Source: Tenacibaculum sp. SG-28 (GTDB lineage Bacteria; Bacteroidota; Bacteroidia; Flavobacteriales; Flavobacteriaceae). Taken from it: a stretch of 64,000 bases of DNA. The position numbers and the translations under genes were made by a program. The notes under the pieces were generated by a model. That model was given only the letters and a program-made list of their open reading frames with translations, made no database searches and was not told where the DNA came from. The stretch spans positions 844,892-908,891 of the forward strand of contig NZ_MQVY01000001.1 of the NCBI RefSeq assembly GCF_002954385.1, given 5' to 3'. Within the stretch, counting starts at the first letter, position 1; each line of letters starts with the position of its first letter. This document shows positions 35,619 to 46,205 of the stretch, one piece after another.

Positions 35619-38600
35619 TTATTGTAACGCTAATACCAAATCATTTGCATCGACAAGTGTCCCTGCCTCTAGTTCTACATTTTGAACAATACCGGAAGCC
35701 ACTGCGGTAACAGTTGTTTCCATTTTCATTGCCTCAATAATAAAAAGAGGTTGGTTTTCTTTTATTGCATCACCGTTTTTAACTAAAACCGCAGATAATA
35801 AACCTTGTAATGGCGCTCCTATTTGCTTATCGTCGTTCGCTTCAGCTTTACGCTTTTCTATTTTTTCAACAGAAACAGAAGTGTCTTTTATAAGAACATT
35901 TCTCATTTGTCCGTTTATCTTGAAAAACACCGATACAAATCCATCTTCATTTGGTTCCGTTTTTTGAATCAAAGAAACTAACACTCGTTTACCTGGTTCT
36001 ATATCAATCATAATTTCTTCTCCCACCTCTAAACCAAAAAAGAAATTTTTGGTTGGGATGTGCATTAGATTTCCGTATTTGATATGATTATTATAAGCCT
36101 CTACAAATACTTTCGGGTATAATTTATACGATAAAAAATCTGTTATTTCCAGTTCTCTTCCCATCCCTTTTTTGAATTCATTTTTGAATTTTTTGAATTC
36201 TAGTTCAAAATCAATGGGTGCAAGATGTGCATTTGGTCTTTCAGTGTATGGTACTTCATTTTTTAGTACGATCTTTTGAAGCTTTGCAGGAAATCCACCA
36301 ACTGGCTGTCCTAAATCACCTTTGAAAAAACTAATAACCGATTGCGGAAAAGAAATTGTATCTCCTTTCTCCATTACATCATTTACCGTGAGGTTGTTAC
36401 TAATCATGTACTGCGCCATATCGCCTACTACTTTCGAACTCGGAGTTACTTTTACAATATCTCCAAACATTTTATTTACCTCTCCGTACATTTTGGTAAC
36501 ATCTGCAAATTTATCTTCTAAACCAAGAGCTTTAGACTGTCCAATTAAGTTGGAATATTGTCCTCCGGGTATTTCATGCGTATACACTTGACCTGTTCCT
36601 GCCTTCAAACCAGATTCAAAAGGGTAGTAGTATTCGCGTACTATTTTCCAATAATTTGAATACTCTGCAAGTTTTTCAAGATTAAGTTTATTCTCTCGTT
36701 CATTGAAGAGAAGCATTTCTGCCATGGAATTAAAATTAGGCTGTGAAGTTAACCCTGATAAACCACCTAAAGCTACATCTACTACATCCACGCCAGCCTC
36801 TATTGCTTTTAGATAGGTAGCAGACTGTACAGAAGAAGTGTCGTGCGTGTGCAAGTGTATTGGAATATTAATTTCTGATTTTAAAGCAGAAATCAGTTCA
36901 TAGGCTGCTTGTGGCTTTAAAAGACCAGCCATGTCTTTAACCCCAAGAATATGAGCACCAGCATTTTCAATATCTTTTGCTAATTGCAAGTAGTAGTTTA
37001 AGTTGTATTTTGTTTTAGAAGGATTTAGGATGTCTCCAGTGTAGCAAATAGATGCCTCGGCTAATCCTTTCGTTTTATTTCTTACGTGTTGAATACATGG
37101 CGCTATGGATTTCATCCAGTTTAAAGAGTCAAAAATTCTAAAAACATCTACACCAGTCTCCCAGGATTTCTCTACAAATTTTTCTATCAGATTATCAGGA
37201 TATGCTGTATATCCAACACCATTAGACCCGCGAATTAACATTTGTAGTAATACATTAGGCATTGCTTTTCGTAACAGTGCGAGACGTTCCCATGGATTTT
37301 CTTGAAGAAAACGTAAACAAACATCAAAGGTAGCCCCACCCCAGACTTCCATACTAAATATCTCCGGATGATTTTTAGCATAGCCTTCCGCAACTTTTAG
37401 CATATCCGTAGTTCGCATTCGGGTGGCTAATAAACTTTGATGCGCATCTCGCATAGTAGTATCTGTGAAATGAATTTTCTTTTCATTTTTTAACCATTGT
37501 GCAAACTTTTCAGGTCCTAACTCTGTAAGTAAATCTTTGGTACCTTTTGGATAACTTTCTAGCTTGGGATAATCAGGAATTTTTGGGGTAGTAAACTGGT
37601 GATTAGGATTTACTTTCTTAACATCTGGATTACCATTTACAACGACCTCACCGAGGAAATTGATAAGCTTATTCGCTCTGTTCTTAGGTTCTTTAAAATC
37701 AAATAATGAAGGTTCATCCTTGATAAAATTAACCGTTACTTTTCCTTCTCTAAAGGTTGGATGTTTTAGAATATTTTGTAAGAAAGCTATATTGGTTTTT
37801 ACTCCTCTTACTCTAAATTCAATAAGAGCTCGTACCATTTTTCTACATGCTCCGTCTAAGGTTCTACTTCTCGCGGACACTTTAACGAGCATCGAATCGA
37901 AAAATGGTGATATTTTTACTCCCTGATAAATACTACCGGCATCCAGTCGAATACCAAAACCAGAGGCACTTCTATAGGTAGTTACAGTTCCATAATCTGG
38001 TTTAAAGTCATTTGCTGGGTCTTCGGTAGTTACCCTACATTGTAAGGCGAATCCGGTCACTTTAACAGCCTCCTGATTGGTGATCTTAATTTGCTTATCT
38101 GCTAACCTGTAACCTCCAGCTATGAATAATTGGGTTTTTACTAAGTCGATATTAGTTACCATTTCAGTAACTGTATGCTCTACTTGAATACGAGGATTCA
38201 CCTCGATGAAATAAATACTATTATCTTCGTCTACTAAAAATTCAACGGTACCAATATTATTATAATCTACGGCCTTGCAAATGTCAATTGCATATTTGTA
38301 AAGATTATTTTTAACCTCCTCAGGTAATCCTAGAGAGGGCGCTATCTCAATTACTTTTTGGTAACGTCGTTGCACAGAACAATCTCTTTCGTATAAATGA
38401 ACGATATTTCCATGAGTATCTGCTACAATTTGAATTTCAATATGCTTCGGATTTTCGACGTATTTTTCTAAAAATACCGTATCGTCACCAAAAGCATTTA
38501 AGGATTCTCTTCTAGCCTCCGGGAATGCTTTTTTTAACTCCACATCGTTCCTAATCACACGCATCCCTCTACCTCCACCACCTGAGGCAGCTTTAAGCAT

Positions 38601-39070
38601 TATAGGATATCCTATATTTTTGCTTCTTGAAGCGCAATTTCAATGGAGTGCAAATCTTCCTTACTACTTTCTATTATTGGAACATTGTTGGCCACTGCAA
38701 CTTCTTTCGCTGTTATTTTGTCTCCAAGTGATTTTAAAACAGAAACTTTAGGACCAATAAAAATTATACCATTTTCCTCACATCGTTTGGCAAAATTTGC
38801 ATTTTCAGATAAAAATCCGTAACCTGGATGAATTGCATCTACATTGTTTTCTAAAGCCACTTTAATAATGGCTTCTATATCTAGATAAGGTTTTAAAGGA
38901 TCGTTGTCATCTCCAATTTGATAACATTCATCTGCTTTATACCTGTGCAGAGAATAGCGGTCTTCATAGGTATACACACCAACAGTTTTTATACCTATCT
39001 CAACACATGCTCGGAAAACTCTAATAGCAATCTCTCCACGATTTGCCACGAGTACTTTGTTAATTTTCAT
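35619..39070 (-). CDS. pyc: Pyruvate carboxylase (frameshift in sequence)
   Basis: The enzyme makes oxaloacetate from pyruvate, bicarbonate and ATP. The restored protein of about 1150 residues has a biotin carboxylase domain (VLVANRGEIAIRVFRAC, KAASGGGGRGMRV, FIEVNPRIQVEHTVTE), a carboxyltransferase domain (DTTMRDAHQSLLATRMRT, VDVVDVALGGLSG) and a C-terminal biotinyl domain with EAMKM, biotinylated Lys near residue 1116. The order and length match single-chain pyruvate carboxylase. The frame breaks at 38617-38621, where five T should be six; this restores QEAKNIGYPIMLKAASGG. A true split into two subunits is unlikely, since the break falls inside the ATP-grasp fold. Confidence 0.95.
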
Positions 39071-39109
39071 TACTTGTTATTTAGTTTATGTTTTTTGATT
39101 TTGTTTCCC

Positions 39110-39117
39110 CAAATTTA
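39110..39117 (-). promoter_or_regulatory. -7 box (TAAATTTG) for pyruvate carboxylase
   Basis: The match lies 39 bases before the ATG at 39070. The upstream 140 bases are extremely AT-rich and show no clear -33 TTG. Confidence 0.45.
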
Positions 39118-39255
39118 CTTTTTTTTTTAACATTTTATTATGAAATTAATAATTTGATTATAGTTTCAAAACAAAAAAAAACTAATTATTACTAATATGA
39201 ATAAAAATTAACATTTTGCTAAATATTATAAATCAAAATTAGAAATCTATCCCTT

Positions 39256-41409
39256 TTACAGATTCAAATTCGCTGCAATTTCCGGCATAAATGGTTGATT
39301 GTATAGTCTTTTTTGAAAAGCCTTAAATATAGCATTTGAAACTGCTCCTCCGGCTGGAGGCAGCCCTGGTTCTCCCAAACCTGTTGGCGATAATTCATTG
39401 GATACAAAATGTACATCTACCTCAGGTGTTTCTTTCATTCGAATCAAGCGATAAGTATCAAAATTTTTAGCGGAGGGTGTACCTTTATCAAAAGTAAAAT
39501 CACCATACATCGCGTGTCCTATTCCATCTATCACACCACCTTGTATTTGATTGATTGCACCGGTAGGATTTACAACAATTCCACAATCGACGGCGGCAAT
39601 GACTCGTTTTACTACCGGCAAACCATTTTCTACTGCAATTTCTGCGACTTCTGCGACATGTGTGTTATGACTGTAATAGGCTGCAAAGCCCTGATAAATT
39701 CCTTTTTCAGGATTTCCCCAATTTGCCTTTTCTACCGCTAACTGTATTGTTTTCTCCATTCTTTCTCCGGAATATTCAATGTTCTTGTCGGTAGTATTTT
39801 TTACATTTTGGAGTAATTCAAGACGCAAATCAACCGGATCTTTATCCATTTCAAAAGCGAGCTCATCGAAAAAACTTTGTTCAGCAAAGGCCAGGAAATT
39901 GGTATATGGAGCTCGCCATGCACCTGTAGTGATAGCGCTTTCATAATTTTGCGTGGAAACTTTATAGTTTGGAATGCATCCTGCAGGAAAAAAATTTGGA
40001 ATCGCATTGTACATATTTCCATTAATAGCTGCCTCTTTTAAATGATACCCGGTAACGCGTCCCTCTTTAATGGATGCTTTTATTCTGTATTTAATTGCTG
40101 GTCTGTAAATCCCATCGGTCATATCATCCTCACGAGAAAAAACAACTTTAATTGGCTTTTTTAATAAATTAGAAATCTCTGCAGCCTCTAAAGCAAAATC
40201 TCCATACAACCTTCTACCGAATCCTCCACCCATTCTGGTCATTTCTAACTCTATTTCCTCCTCCTTTCTTTGTAGCAACTCTGCAACTCTACCGGCTGTC
40301 CATTGCGGTGTTTGAATAGGTCCAACTAAATGAATCTTTTCGCTTGTTACATTGGCATAAAAATTCATTGGCTCCATACAATTGTGTGGTAAAAAAGGAG
40401 AATGATACGTTCGTTCAACAATTTTATCAGCTTCTCTAAATGCTTTATTTACATTTCCATCTTCTCTTCTGGTTTTTAATGCATTGCCGTCCAATATACC
40501 CATCAAAACCTCATCATGATCTGCAGTACTTTCTAACTTTTCAGTACTTTTCCAAACAGCATTTAATGCTTTTTGACCTTTCATAGCAGCCCAGGTATTA
40601 GACGCAGTTACCGCAATCTTATCACCGAATTGCACCACATCAATTACTCCAGATATTTTTTTTGTTGCTGCCGCATCAAAACTAGCCAAAGATTTCCCAA
40701 AAGCTGGAGGTCGAAGTATACAAGCATAGAGCATTCCTTCTACTTTAAAATCAAGACCATATAGGGGTTTCCCTGTTACAATTTTGCTCGCATCTACATT
40801 TATTTTATCCGTACCTATAATAGTGTACTCCGAAGGTTTTTTTAAAGTGACATTTTCTGGAACCTCCAGTGTTTTTGCTTTAGTAACAATTGCTCCATAA
40901 TCGAGCTCTTCTCCTTTTGAATTTGTAACCACTCCTTGCGCTGCTCTGCAGGAAGAAGGATCTACCCCCCACTCTAGTGCGGCTGCGTTGATGAGCATTT
41001 GTTTTGCTGTTGCTCCTGTTTGTCGTAGTGCATCCCATCCAAAACGAATCGATTGACTCCCTCCTGCCACTTGTCTGGTGTACTCTTTTTTGTTGTATTT
41101 GGCTTGAACAACTAATACTTTTTCCCAAGGCACATCTAACTCTTCAGCAATAAGCATTGGCATGGATGTCTTTACACCTTGTCCTATCTCAGGATTTGGA
41201 GAATAAATAGAAACATAGCCATCTTTTGCAATTTTAATAAAGGCATTAAAATCGTTAAAATTTAATTTTTCGATATCAATTGCAGGAGTTGCATTTGGTT
41301 TACAGGCATTGAATAAATTGAAACCTATCATTATACCACCTCCTGCAATGGCCGAAGTTTTCAAAAAACCTCTCCTACTAAATTTATTCGAATTTGATGT
41401 TGTTTTCAT
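39256..41409 (-). CDS. Xanthine-dehydrogenase-family molybdopterin subunit (isoquinoline 1-oxidoreductase beta-like)
   Basis: The 717-residue protein begins with a twin-arginine signal (SRRGFLKTSAIAGGG) and a Cys at the end of the hydrophobic part (NACKPN), so it is exported folded, possibly as a lipoprotein. Molybdenum-cofactor motifs: NPEIGQGVKTSMPMLIAEEL, TRMGGGFGRRLYGDF, TGAWRAPYTNFLAFAEQSF and GEPGLPPAGGAVSNAI with the catalytic Glu. This is the large subunit of IorAB-type aldehyde/heterocycle hydroxylases. Its 2Fe-2S partner is 10 bases upstream. Substrate unknown; no flavin subunit is present, so electrons probably go to a cytochrome. Confidence 0.88.
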   Translation of the reverse strand: MKTTSNSNKFSRRGFLKTSAIAGGGIMIGFNLFNACKPNATPAIDIEKLNFNDFNAFIKIAKDGYVSIYSPNPEIGQGVKTSMPMLIAEELDVPWEKVLVVQAKYNKKEYTRQVAGGSQSIRFGWDALRQTGATAKQMLINAAALEWGVDPSSCRAAQGVVTNSKGEELDYGAIVTKAKTLEVPENVTLKKPSEYTIIGTDKINVDASKIVTGKPLYGLDFKVEGMLYACILRPPAFGKSLASFDAAATKKISGVIDVVQFGDKIAVTASNTWAAMKGQKALNAVWKSTEKLESTADHDEVLMGILDGNALKTRREDGNVNKAFREADKIVERTYHSPFLPHNCMEPMNFYANVTSEKIHLVGPIQTPQWTAGRVAELLQRKEEEIELEMTRMGGGFGRRLYGDFALEAAEISNLLKKPIKVVFSREDDMTDGIYRPAIKYRIKASIKEGRVTGYHLKEAAINGNMYNAIPNFFPAGCIPNYKVSTQNYESAITTGAWRAPYTNFLAFAEQSFFDELAFEMDKDPVDLRLELLQNVKNTTDKNIEYSGERMEKTIQLAVEKANWGNPEKGIYQGFAAYYSHNTHVAEVAEIAVENGLPVVKRVIAAVDCGIVVNPTGAINQIQGGVIDGIGHAMYGDFTFDKGTPSAKNFDTYRLIRMKETPEVDVHFVSNELSPTGLGEPGLPPAGGAVSNAIFKAFQKRLYNQPFMPEIAANLNL

Positions 41410-41419
41410 GCTATACTAT

Positions 41420-41881
41420 TTAAGACATTTTTTTGGCCGCCAATGCAACTGCTTTTTCAATTCTGTTATACGAAGCACACCTGCACAAATTTCCGTGCAT
41501 GGCAGCTCTAATTTCTTCATTTGTTGGATTAGGATTATCCTTTAAGAAAGAAGCTGCTGTCATTATTTGTCCTGCCTGACAGTATCCACATTGAGACACA
41601 TCAAGCTCTTTCCAGGCTTTTTGCAATGGATGATTCCCATCTTTCGACAGACCTTCAATGGTGGTAATTTCTTCTTGGCCTAGGATAGAAACAGATAACT
41701 GACAACTTCGCATAGCAATACCATCAAGATGGATAGTACAAGCTCCGCATTGCGCAATTCCACAACCAAATTTTGTACCAACCATATCCAAATGATCTCG
41801 TAAAACCCATAATAATGGTGTATCTGCATCCGCCTCAAAGGAAACCAATTTACCATTGATTTTTAGTGAATAGTTCGGCAT
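41420..41881 (-). CDS. 2Fe-2S subunit of molybdenum hydroxylase (IorA-like)
   Basis: The 153-residue protein carries the plant-type 2Fe-2S site (KFGCGIAQCGACTIHLDG) and the second, helical 2Fe-2S site (QCGYCQAGQIM ... HGNLCRCASYNRI). It passes electrons from the molybdenum centre of the downstream subunit. It has no export signal of its own and so probably crosses the membrane with its Tat-targeted partner. The two genes form an operon with a 10-base gap. All eight cysteines are present. Confidence 0.92.
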   Translation of the reverse strand: MPNYSLKINGKLVSFEADADTPLLWVLRDHLDMVGTKFGCGIAQCGACTIHLDGIAMRSCQLSVSILGQEEITTIEGLSKDGNHPLQKAWKELDVSQCGYCQAGQIMTAASFLKDNPNPTNEEIRAAMHGNLCRCASYNRIEKAVALAAKKMS

Positions 41882-41971
41882 TGTAGTATATTTTTTTGTT
41901 ACGTTGAGTGAAATTTACAAAAAAATATAGTACTTGAAATTGGAAGAAACTATTTTAAGATACTTTTAATG

Positions 41972-42364
41972 TTATTCGCATGAATTTGACAGTAGAATCA
42001 ATTCTTCTTTACTATCTAAAATACGCTGCTTAAGCATCCCTATTATTCTTTTGTTAAATTCAGAAGGATTCTCGCTGTACTCGTCGTATTCTTGTAGGGT
42101 AAATTGACCAATTACGATGCCTAAATATTGATTTCTAAAGGGAATATTTTTAGATAATATAGTAGTTAATTTAATCGATAATTGCGCAGAAGTAAAGTTA
42201 GTAAGTTCTATTTTATGTTTTGAGATTTCTCTCAAGATTAAACGAAGAATTAAATCGTGTTGTAATTTTAAAATTGGCCTTAGCGTTGTATTCTGAAAAT
42301 TCTCGTCCGGACCCGTAGCATCTAACTCTAACTGCGGACGAATCGTTAATTTCCTATCTTTCAT
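41972..42364 (-). CDS. Conserved small protein downstream of purC, function unknown
   Basis: The 130-residue protein has a mostly helical pattern with [20 protein letters not shown] near the middle and [24 protein letters not shown] near the end. I recall similar Flavobacteriaceae proteins labelled 'glyoxalase', but no vicinal-oxygen-chelate metal motif is visible, so I do not accept that name. Its start overlaps the purC end by 11 bases, suggesting coupled translation. Cytoplasmic by lack of a signal. Confidence 0.65.
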   Translation of the reverse strand: MKDRKLTIRPQLELDATGPDENFQNTTLRPILKLQHDLILRLILREISKHKIELTNFTSAQLSIKLTTILSKNIPFRNQYLGIVIGQFTLQEYDEYSENPSEFNKRIIGMLKQRILDSKEELILLSNSCE

Positions 42365-43304
42365 TTAAAAATTTAGTAACATTAGACTCTATGCGATGCA
42401 ATACATCCGTTGTATTTGCTTTCACAAAAGTTTCTCCGGTAATCTGTTCATAAAGTTCAATATAGCGATTAGAAATCTCCAAAATTTTCGCATCATTCAT
42501 TACCGGTATTTCTTGCCCTTCTTTTCCCTGAAATCCATTTTCAATTAACCATTGCCTAACAAATTCTTTAGAGAGCTGCTTTTGTTTTTGTTTTTTATCC
42601 TGACGTTGCTGGTATCCTTCACTATAAAAATATCTTGAGGAATCTGGCGTATGAATTTCATCTATTAAAACAATTTCTCCGTCTTTCGTTTTTCCAAATT
42701 CATATTTGGTGTCTACTAATAAAAGACCTCGTTCTTTTGCTATAGCTGTTCCTCTTTTAAAGAGTAATCGGGTGTAATTTTCTAATACTTCATAGTCTTC
42801 TTTTGATACAATTCCCTTAGCGAGAATTTCCTCTCTAGAAATATCTTCATCGTGGTCTCCATTGTCTGCCTTGGTTGAGGGTGTAATTATAGGCTCTGGG
42901 AATTTATCGTTTTCCTCCATCCCCTCTGGCATAGCAACGCCACAAAGCATTCTTTTCCCGAGCTTGTATTCTCTAGCGGCATGTCCTGAGAGATACCCCC
43001 TAATAACCATTTCCACTTTGAAAGGGGAACACAACTTACCAACAGCTACATTTTCATCAGGATTTGCTAGCAACCAATTCGGAACGATATCTTCCGTATC
43101 TTTCATCATTTTAGTTGCGATTTGATTTAAAATTTGCCCTTTAAACGGTATTTGACGTGGCATTATTACATCAAAGGCAGATAATCGATCAGAAGCTATC
43201 ATAACCAATAAATCGTCATTGATATTATATACCTCTCGTACCTTTCCTTTATACACCGATTTTTGTTTGGGAAAATTAAAACTAGTCTCGTTGATTGTAT
43301 TCAT
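42354..43304 (-). CDS. purC: Phosphoribosylaminoimidazole-succinocarboxamide (SAICAR) synthase
   Basis: PurC joins aspartate to CAIR in purine synthesis. The 316-residue protein shows [28 protein letters not shown], then [35 protein letters not shown] and [30 protein letters not shown], all diagnostic. This is the longer PurC type of Bacteroidota and yeast. I start at 43304 because the -7 box TACATTTG at 43331-43338 lies inside the longer open frame (from 43373). It is the first gene of a two-gene unit. Confidence 0.96.
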   Translation of the reverse strand: MNTINETSFNFPKQKSVYKGKVREVYNINDDLLVMIASDRLSAFDVIMPRQIPFKGQILNQIATKMMKDTEDIVPNWLLANPDENVAVGKLCSPFKVEMVIRGYLSGHAAREYKLGKRMLCGVAMPEGMEENDKFPEPIITPSTKADNGDHDEDISREEILAKGIVSKEDYEVLENYTRLLFKRGTAIAKERGLLLVDTKYEFGKTKDGEIVLIDEIHTPDSSRYFYSEGYQQRQDKKQKQKQLSKEFVRQWLIENGFQGKEGQEIPVMNDAKILEISNRYIELYEQITGETFVKANTTDVLHRIESNVTKFLNER

Positions 43305-43330
43305 GTTACCTGTTCTTGTGTTGTAGTCTG

Positions 43331-43338
43331 CAAATGTA
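43331..43338 (-). promoter_or_regulatory. -7 box (TACATTTG) for purC
   Basis: The match lies 26 bases before the ATG at 43304. A TTTG at 43355-43358 is 16 bases upstream, slightly closer than the usual 17-23. Confidence 0.55.
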
Positions 43339-43433
43339 ATTTTTTTTGCGTAACCAAACTTGATTTTTCGCAAACATCTACTGGATTATCTATATTTAAT
43401 TGTCTTACTTTGTTTCGTAAAAAACTTTATAGA

Positions 43434-44387
43434 TCAGTCGGTCTCAATACTTTTGTAAGCTTTAATAATTTTCTTAACCAAACTGTGCCTAATAACATCT
43501 TTATCATCTAAATAAACGTATCCTATACCTTCAATATCTTTAAGTGCCAATAAGGATTCTTTTAATCCTGAAACTTGTTTTCGAGGAAGATCTATTTGTC
43601 CTGGATCACCAGTTATGATGAATTTAGCATGCCGTCCCATTCGAGTTAAGAACATTTTCATTTGTGCGTGCGTGGTATTTTGAGCCTCGTCTAAAATAAC
43701 AAAGGCATTGTCTAAGGTTCTTCCTCGCATAAAGGCCAACGGTGCTATTTGAATGGTTCCGTTTTCTAGATAAGACTGCAGTTTTTCATAAGGAATCATG
43801 TCTCGAAGGGCATCGTATAAAGGTTGCATATACGGATCTAGTTTTTCCTTTAAATCTCCTGGTAAAAACCCTAAATTTTCTCCAGATTCTACGGCAGGTC
43901 GTGTTAATACAATTCTTCGAACTTCCTTTTCTTTCAATGCTTTAACGGCTAAAGCTACTGCTGTATATGTTTTTCCTGTACCAGCAGGACCTACGGCGTA
44001 TAACATATCATTTTTTTGCATTAACGAAACCATTTTACGTTGGTTTTCTGTTTGTGCTTTTATAAGTTTTCCGTTAACACCATGCACAAGAACTCCTTCA
44101 TTTTGCTTTCCTCTTCGCAGTTCCTCCTCTTTGCCTGTAGAAGTTAAAATACGCTCAATACTATTTTCATCTAACTTGTTGTACTTGTTGAAATACTTTA
44201 TGAGCATTTCTACTCGCTTTTCAAATTCGTCAAGAATATCGGCTTCTCCGTATATTTTAAGCGTATTTCCTCTGGCTACAATTTTTATTTTGGGAAAATA
44301 TGTTTTTAGTTGGGTTATGGTACTATTTTGGGCACCAAAAAAATCGTTTGGATTAATTTCTGTCAATTCAATAATACGTTCGTTCAA
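43434..44387 (-). CDS. phoH: PhoH family ATPase/RNA helicase-like protein
   Basis: The 317-residue protein has an N-terminal KH-like region (KIKIVARGNTLKIYGEADIL) and a P-loop domain with YAVGPAGTGKTYTAVALA, VILDEAQNTTHAQMKMFLTRMG (Walker B) and FIITGDPGQIDLP (helicase-like motif). PhoH/YbeZ proteins act in RNA metabolism, with YbeY in 16S maturation; ybeY is not in view. The start is a TTG at 44387 just after an in-frame stop, which agrees with the recalled family N-terminus (NERIIELTEI). Confidence 0.9.
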   Translation of the reverse strand: MNERIIELTEINPNDFFGAQNSTITQLKTYFPKIKIVARGNTLKIYGEADILDEFEKRVEMLIKYFNKYNKLDENSIERILTSTGKEEELRRGKQNEGVLVHGVNGKLIKAQTENQRKMVSLMQKNDMLYAVGPAGTGKTYTAVALAVKALKEKEVRRIVLTRPAVESGENLGFLPGDLKEKLDPYMQPLYDALRDMIPYEKLQSYLENGTIQIAPLAFMRGRTLDNAFVILDEAQNTTHAQMKMFLTRMGRHAKFIITGDPGQIDLPRKQVSGLKESLLALKDIEGIGYVYLDDKDVIRHSLVKKIIKAYKSIETD

Positions 44388-44444
44388 ATGCTGTGTGTTT
44401 TAATTATTCCTTATAAAAATAATGATTATTTTTAATGAAATGTT

Positions 44445-44452
44445 TAGTTTTG
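44445..44452 (+). promoter_or_regulatory. -7 box (TAGTTTTG) for the SAM hydrolase-gldFG operon
   Basis: A TAnnTTTG match lies 53 bases upstream of the ATG at 44506, giving a leader of roughly 45 bases. No -33 TTG is clear. Confidence 0.45.
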
Positions 44453-44505
44453 CTTACATTTTAGATACAATTTTTCAACAATATAATTAACACCTTTCTA
44501 AATTA

Positions 44506-45369
44506 ATGCCGCTCATTACCTTAACTACTGATTTTGGAACGAAAGACCACTTTGTAGGTGCAGTGAAAGGAGCAATTTATTCAGAATTATCGGAGGTTAC
44601 TATAGTAGATATTACACACAATATTTCTCCATTTAACATTACAGAAACTGCGTATATTCTTAAAAATTCGTATCGAAGTTTCCCGGAAAACACAATTCAC
44701 ATCATTGGAGTTGATTCAGAATTAAGCCCAGAAAACAAGCATATCGCTATTGCACTCGATAAGCAATATTTTATCTGTCCTGACAATGGTATTATTTCAA
44801 TGATTGCTTCCGAGATTAAGCCTTCAAAAATTGTCGAGATTAATATTCATGAGCACATCAATTCAAGTTTTCCTGTATTGGATATTTTTGTAAAAGTTGC
44901 TTCACACATTGCACGAGGTGGCAATTTAAATATCATTGGTAAGGAAATTAGCGATTTCAAAAAATTAGTAGAAATTCAACCAAAAGTAAACCAAGATCAA
45001 AGCATTATTAAAGGAGGCGTTATTTATATCGATAATTACGGTAATGTTATTACGAATATCAATGAGAAATTGTTCCATGCTATAGGAAAAGGAAGAAACT
45101 TTACGATTACTGCAAAAAGAAATCAATTCGATAAGGTTTACAAAAAATACAATGAAATTATTGATTTTTCGGTTAGCACAGAAAAAAGGCAATATGATGG
45201 GGATAAGTTGGCGCTATTTAATGCCGCTGGTTTCTTAGAGATTGCCATATACAGAAGTAATTTAGATACGGTTGGAGGAGCGTCAACTCTATTGGCTTTA
45301 AATTACAGAGATACTATTACTATTGAATTTGAAGAAATAGTAAAACCTGAATTTATAACTATACCTTAA
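44506..45369 (+). CDS. SAM hydroxide adenosyltransferase / SAM hydrolase (DUF62 family)
   Basis: The 287-residue protein belongs to the SAM-dependent chlorinase/fluorinase superfamily. The N-terminal domain starts MPLITLTTDFGTKDHFVGA with IVDITHNISPFNI. The C-terminal barrel has IYIDNYGNVITNI. Genomic members of this type usually lack halogenase activity and split S-adenosylmethionine into adenosine and methionine with water. No halogenase loop insertion is apparent. It is the first gene of a five-gene unit ending in gldF and gldG. Confidence 0.9.
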   Translation: MPLITLTTDFGTKDHFVGAVKGAIYSELSEVTIVDITHNISPFNITETAYILKNSYRSFPENTIHIIGVDSELSPENKHIAIALDKQYFICPDNGIISMIASEIKPSKIVEINIHEHINSSFPVLDIFVKVASHIARGGNLNIIGKEISDFKKLVEIQPKVNQDQSIIKGGVIYIDNYGNVITNINEKLFHAIGKGRNFTITAKRNQFDKVYKKYNEIIDFSVSTEKRQYDGDKLALFNAAGFLEIAIYRSNLDTVGGASTLLALNYRDTITIEFEEIVKPEFITIP

Positions 45370-45374
45370 GTAAT

Positions 45375-45671
45375 ATGTTTATTCGCATTGTAAAACTCAG
45401 TTTTCAACCCGATAAGATCGACACGTTTGTACAAAATTTTAATAGCAAAAAACGAGACATTCGAAATTCACCTGGATGTCGTTTGTTAGAATTATATCAA
45501 GACAGAAATAATCCAGAAGTTTTTTTCACATACAGTTATTGGGAAACAGAAAATGATTTGGAAAATTACAGAAGTTCAGAACTTTTCAAAACCGTATGGG
45601 CAGAAACAAAAGTAATGTTTAATGACAAACCACAAGCTTGGAGTGTAGACAAGCTTGCAGCAATGCCTTAA
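45375..45671 (+). CDS. Antibiotic biosynthesis monooxygenase (ABM) fold protein
   Basis: The 98-residue protein is a single ABM ferredoxin-like domain: MFIRIVKLSFQPDKIDTFVQ at the first strand, SPGCRLLELYQDRNNPEVFF in the middle and YSYWETENDLENYRSSELFK. Such proteins include quinol monooxygenases (YgiN) and haem-degrading enzymes, but many are uncharacterised. It follows the SAM hydrolase by 5 bases, and its stop overlaps the next ATG (TAATG). Confidence 0.85.
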   Translation: MFIRIVKLSFQPDKIDTFVQNFNSKKRDIRNSPGCRLLELYQDRNNPEVFFTYSYWETENDLENYRSSELFKTVWAETKVMFNDKPQAWSVDKLAAMP

Positions 45672-46198
45672 TGAACTTAAAATTTCAAAATCTTCCTAAC
45701 CTAAGAACAAATAGAGTGCTTTTAAGAGCCATATCAAATCGGGATACGGATGCAGTCTTTGCGTTAAGAACAGATAGAGAGGTAAATCAATACCTAGATA
45801 GAAAAATACCGACGACACACGAACAGATAAGAACTTTCATCGCCAAAACTAAGGCTTTAGTAGCCTCAAAAAAAGCTATTTATTGGGTATTGGAAACAGA
45901 GGATGAGATGATAGGATCTATTGGATTAAGAAATTACAAACCAGAAGATCTTTCTGCTGAAATAGGGTATGAACTTCTTCCGACATATATGGGTATCGGT
46001 ATTATGAGCGAGGTTTTACAAGAGATACTCAGCTATGCCTTTGAAGAACTTAGTTTACAAGCCATAATAGCTTTAACCCATAAAAATAATCAGAAATCTA
46101 TACAATTACTTCGTAAATTTGGTTTTCGGATTCAAGTAAAAGTAAATACTAAAACCTGTTTCAATTCGTATATATTAAACAAACCTAAACCACAGTAA
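45671..46198 (+). CDS. GNAT N-acetyltransferase (RimJ/RimL type)
   Basis: The 175-residue protein opens LRTNRVLLRAISNRDTDAVF and has IGSIGLRNYKPEDLSAEIGYEL, then MGIGIMSEVLQEILSYAFEE (acetyl-CoA loop, Q/RxxGxG variant) and NNQKSIQLLRKFGF. The pattern fits the RimJ/RimL subgroup, which acetylates protein N-termini or small amines. The ATG at 45671 overlaps the upstream stop by one base; the longer frame from 45638 lies within the monooxygenase gene and is not used. Confidence 0.88.
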   Translation: MNLKFQNLPNLRTNRVLLRAISNRDTDAVFALRTDREVNQYLDRKIPTTHEQIRTFIAKTKALVASKKAIYWVLETEDEMIGSIGLRNYKPEDLSAEIGYELLPTYMGIGIMSEVLQEILSYAFEELSLQAIIALTHKNNQKSIQLLRKFGFRIQVKVNTKTCFNSYILNKPKPQ

Positions 46199-46205
46199 AA
46201 TATTT

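Noticed and set aside
35619..39070. Two-subunit pyruvate carboxylase (separate BC and CT/biotin genes)
   Set aside because: The break falls inside the ATP-grasp fold rather than between domains, and one added T rejoins the chain.
43798..44403. 201-residue plus-strand open frame opposite phoH
   Set aside because: It is a shadow frame of phoH; its composition (many Ser, Phe and Pro) is typical of antisense translation and no motif is visible.
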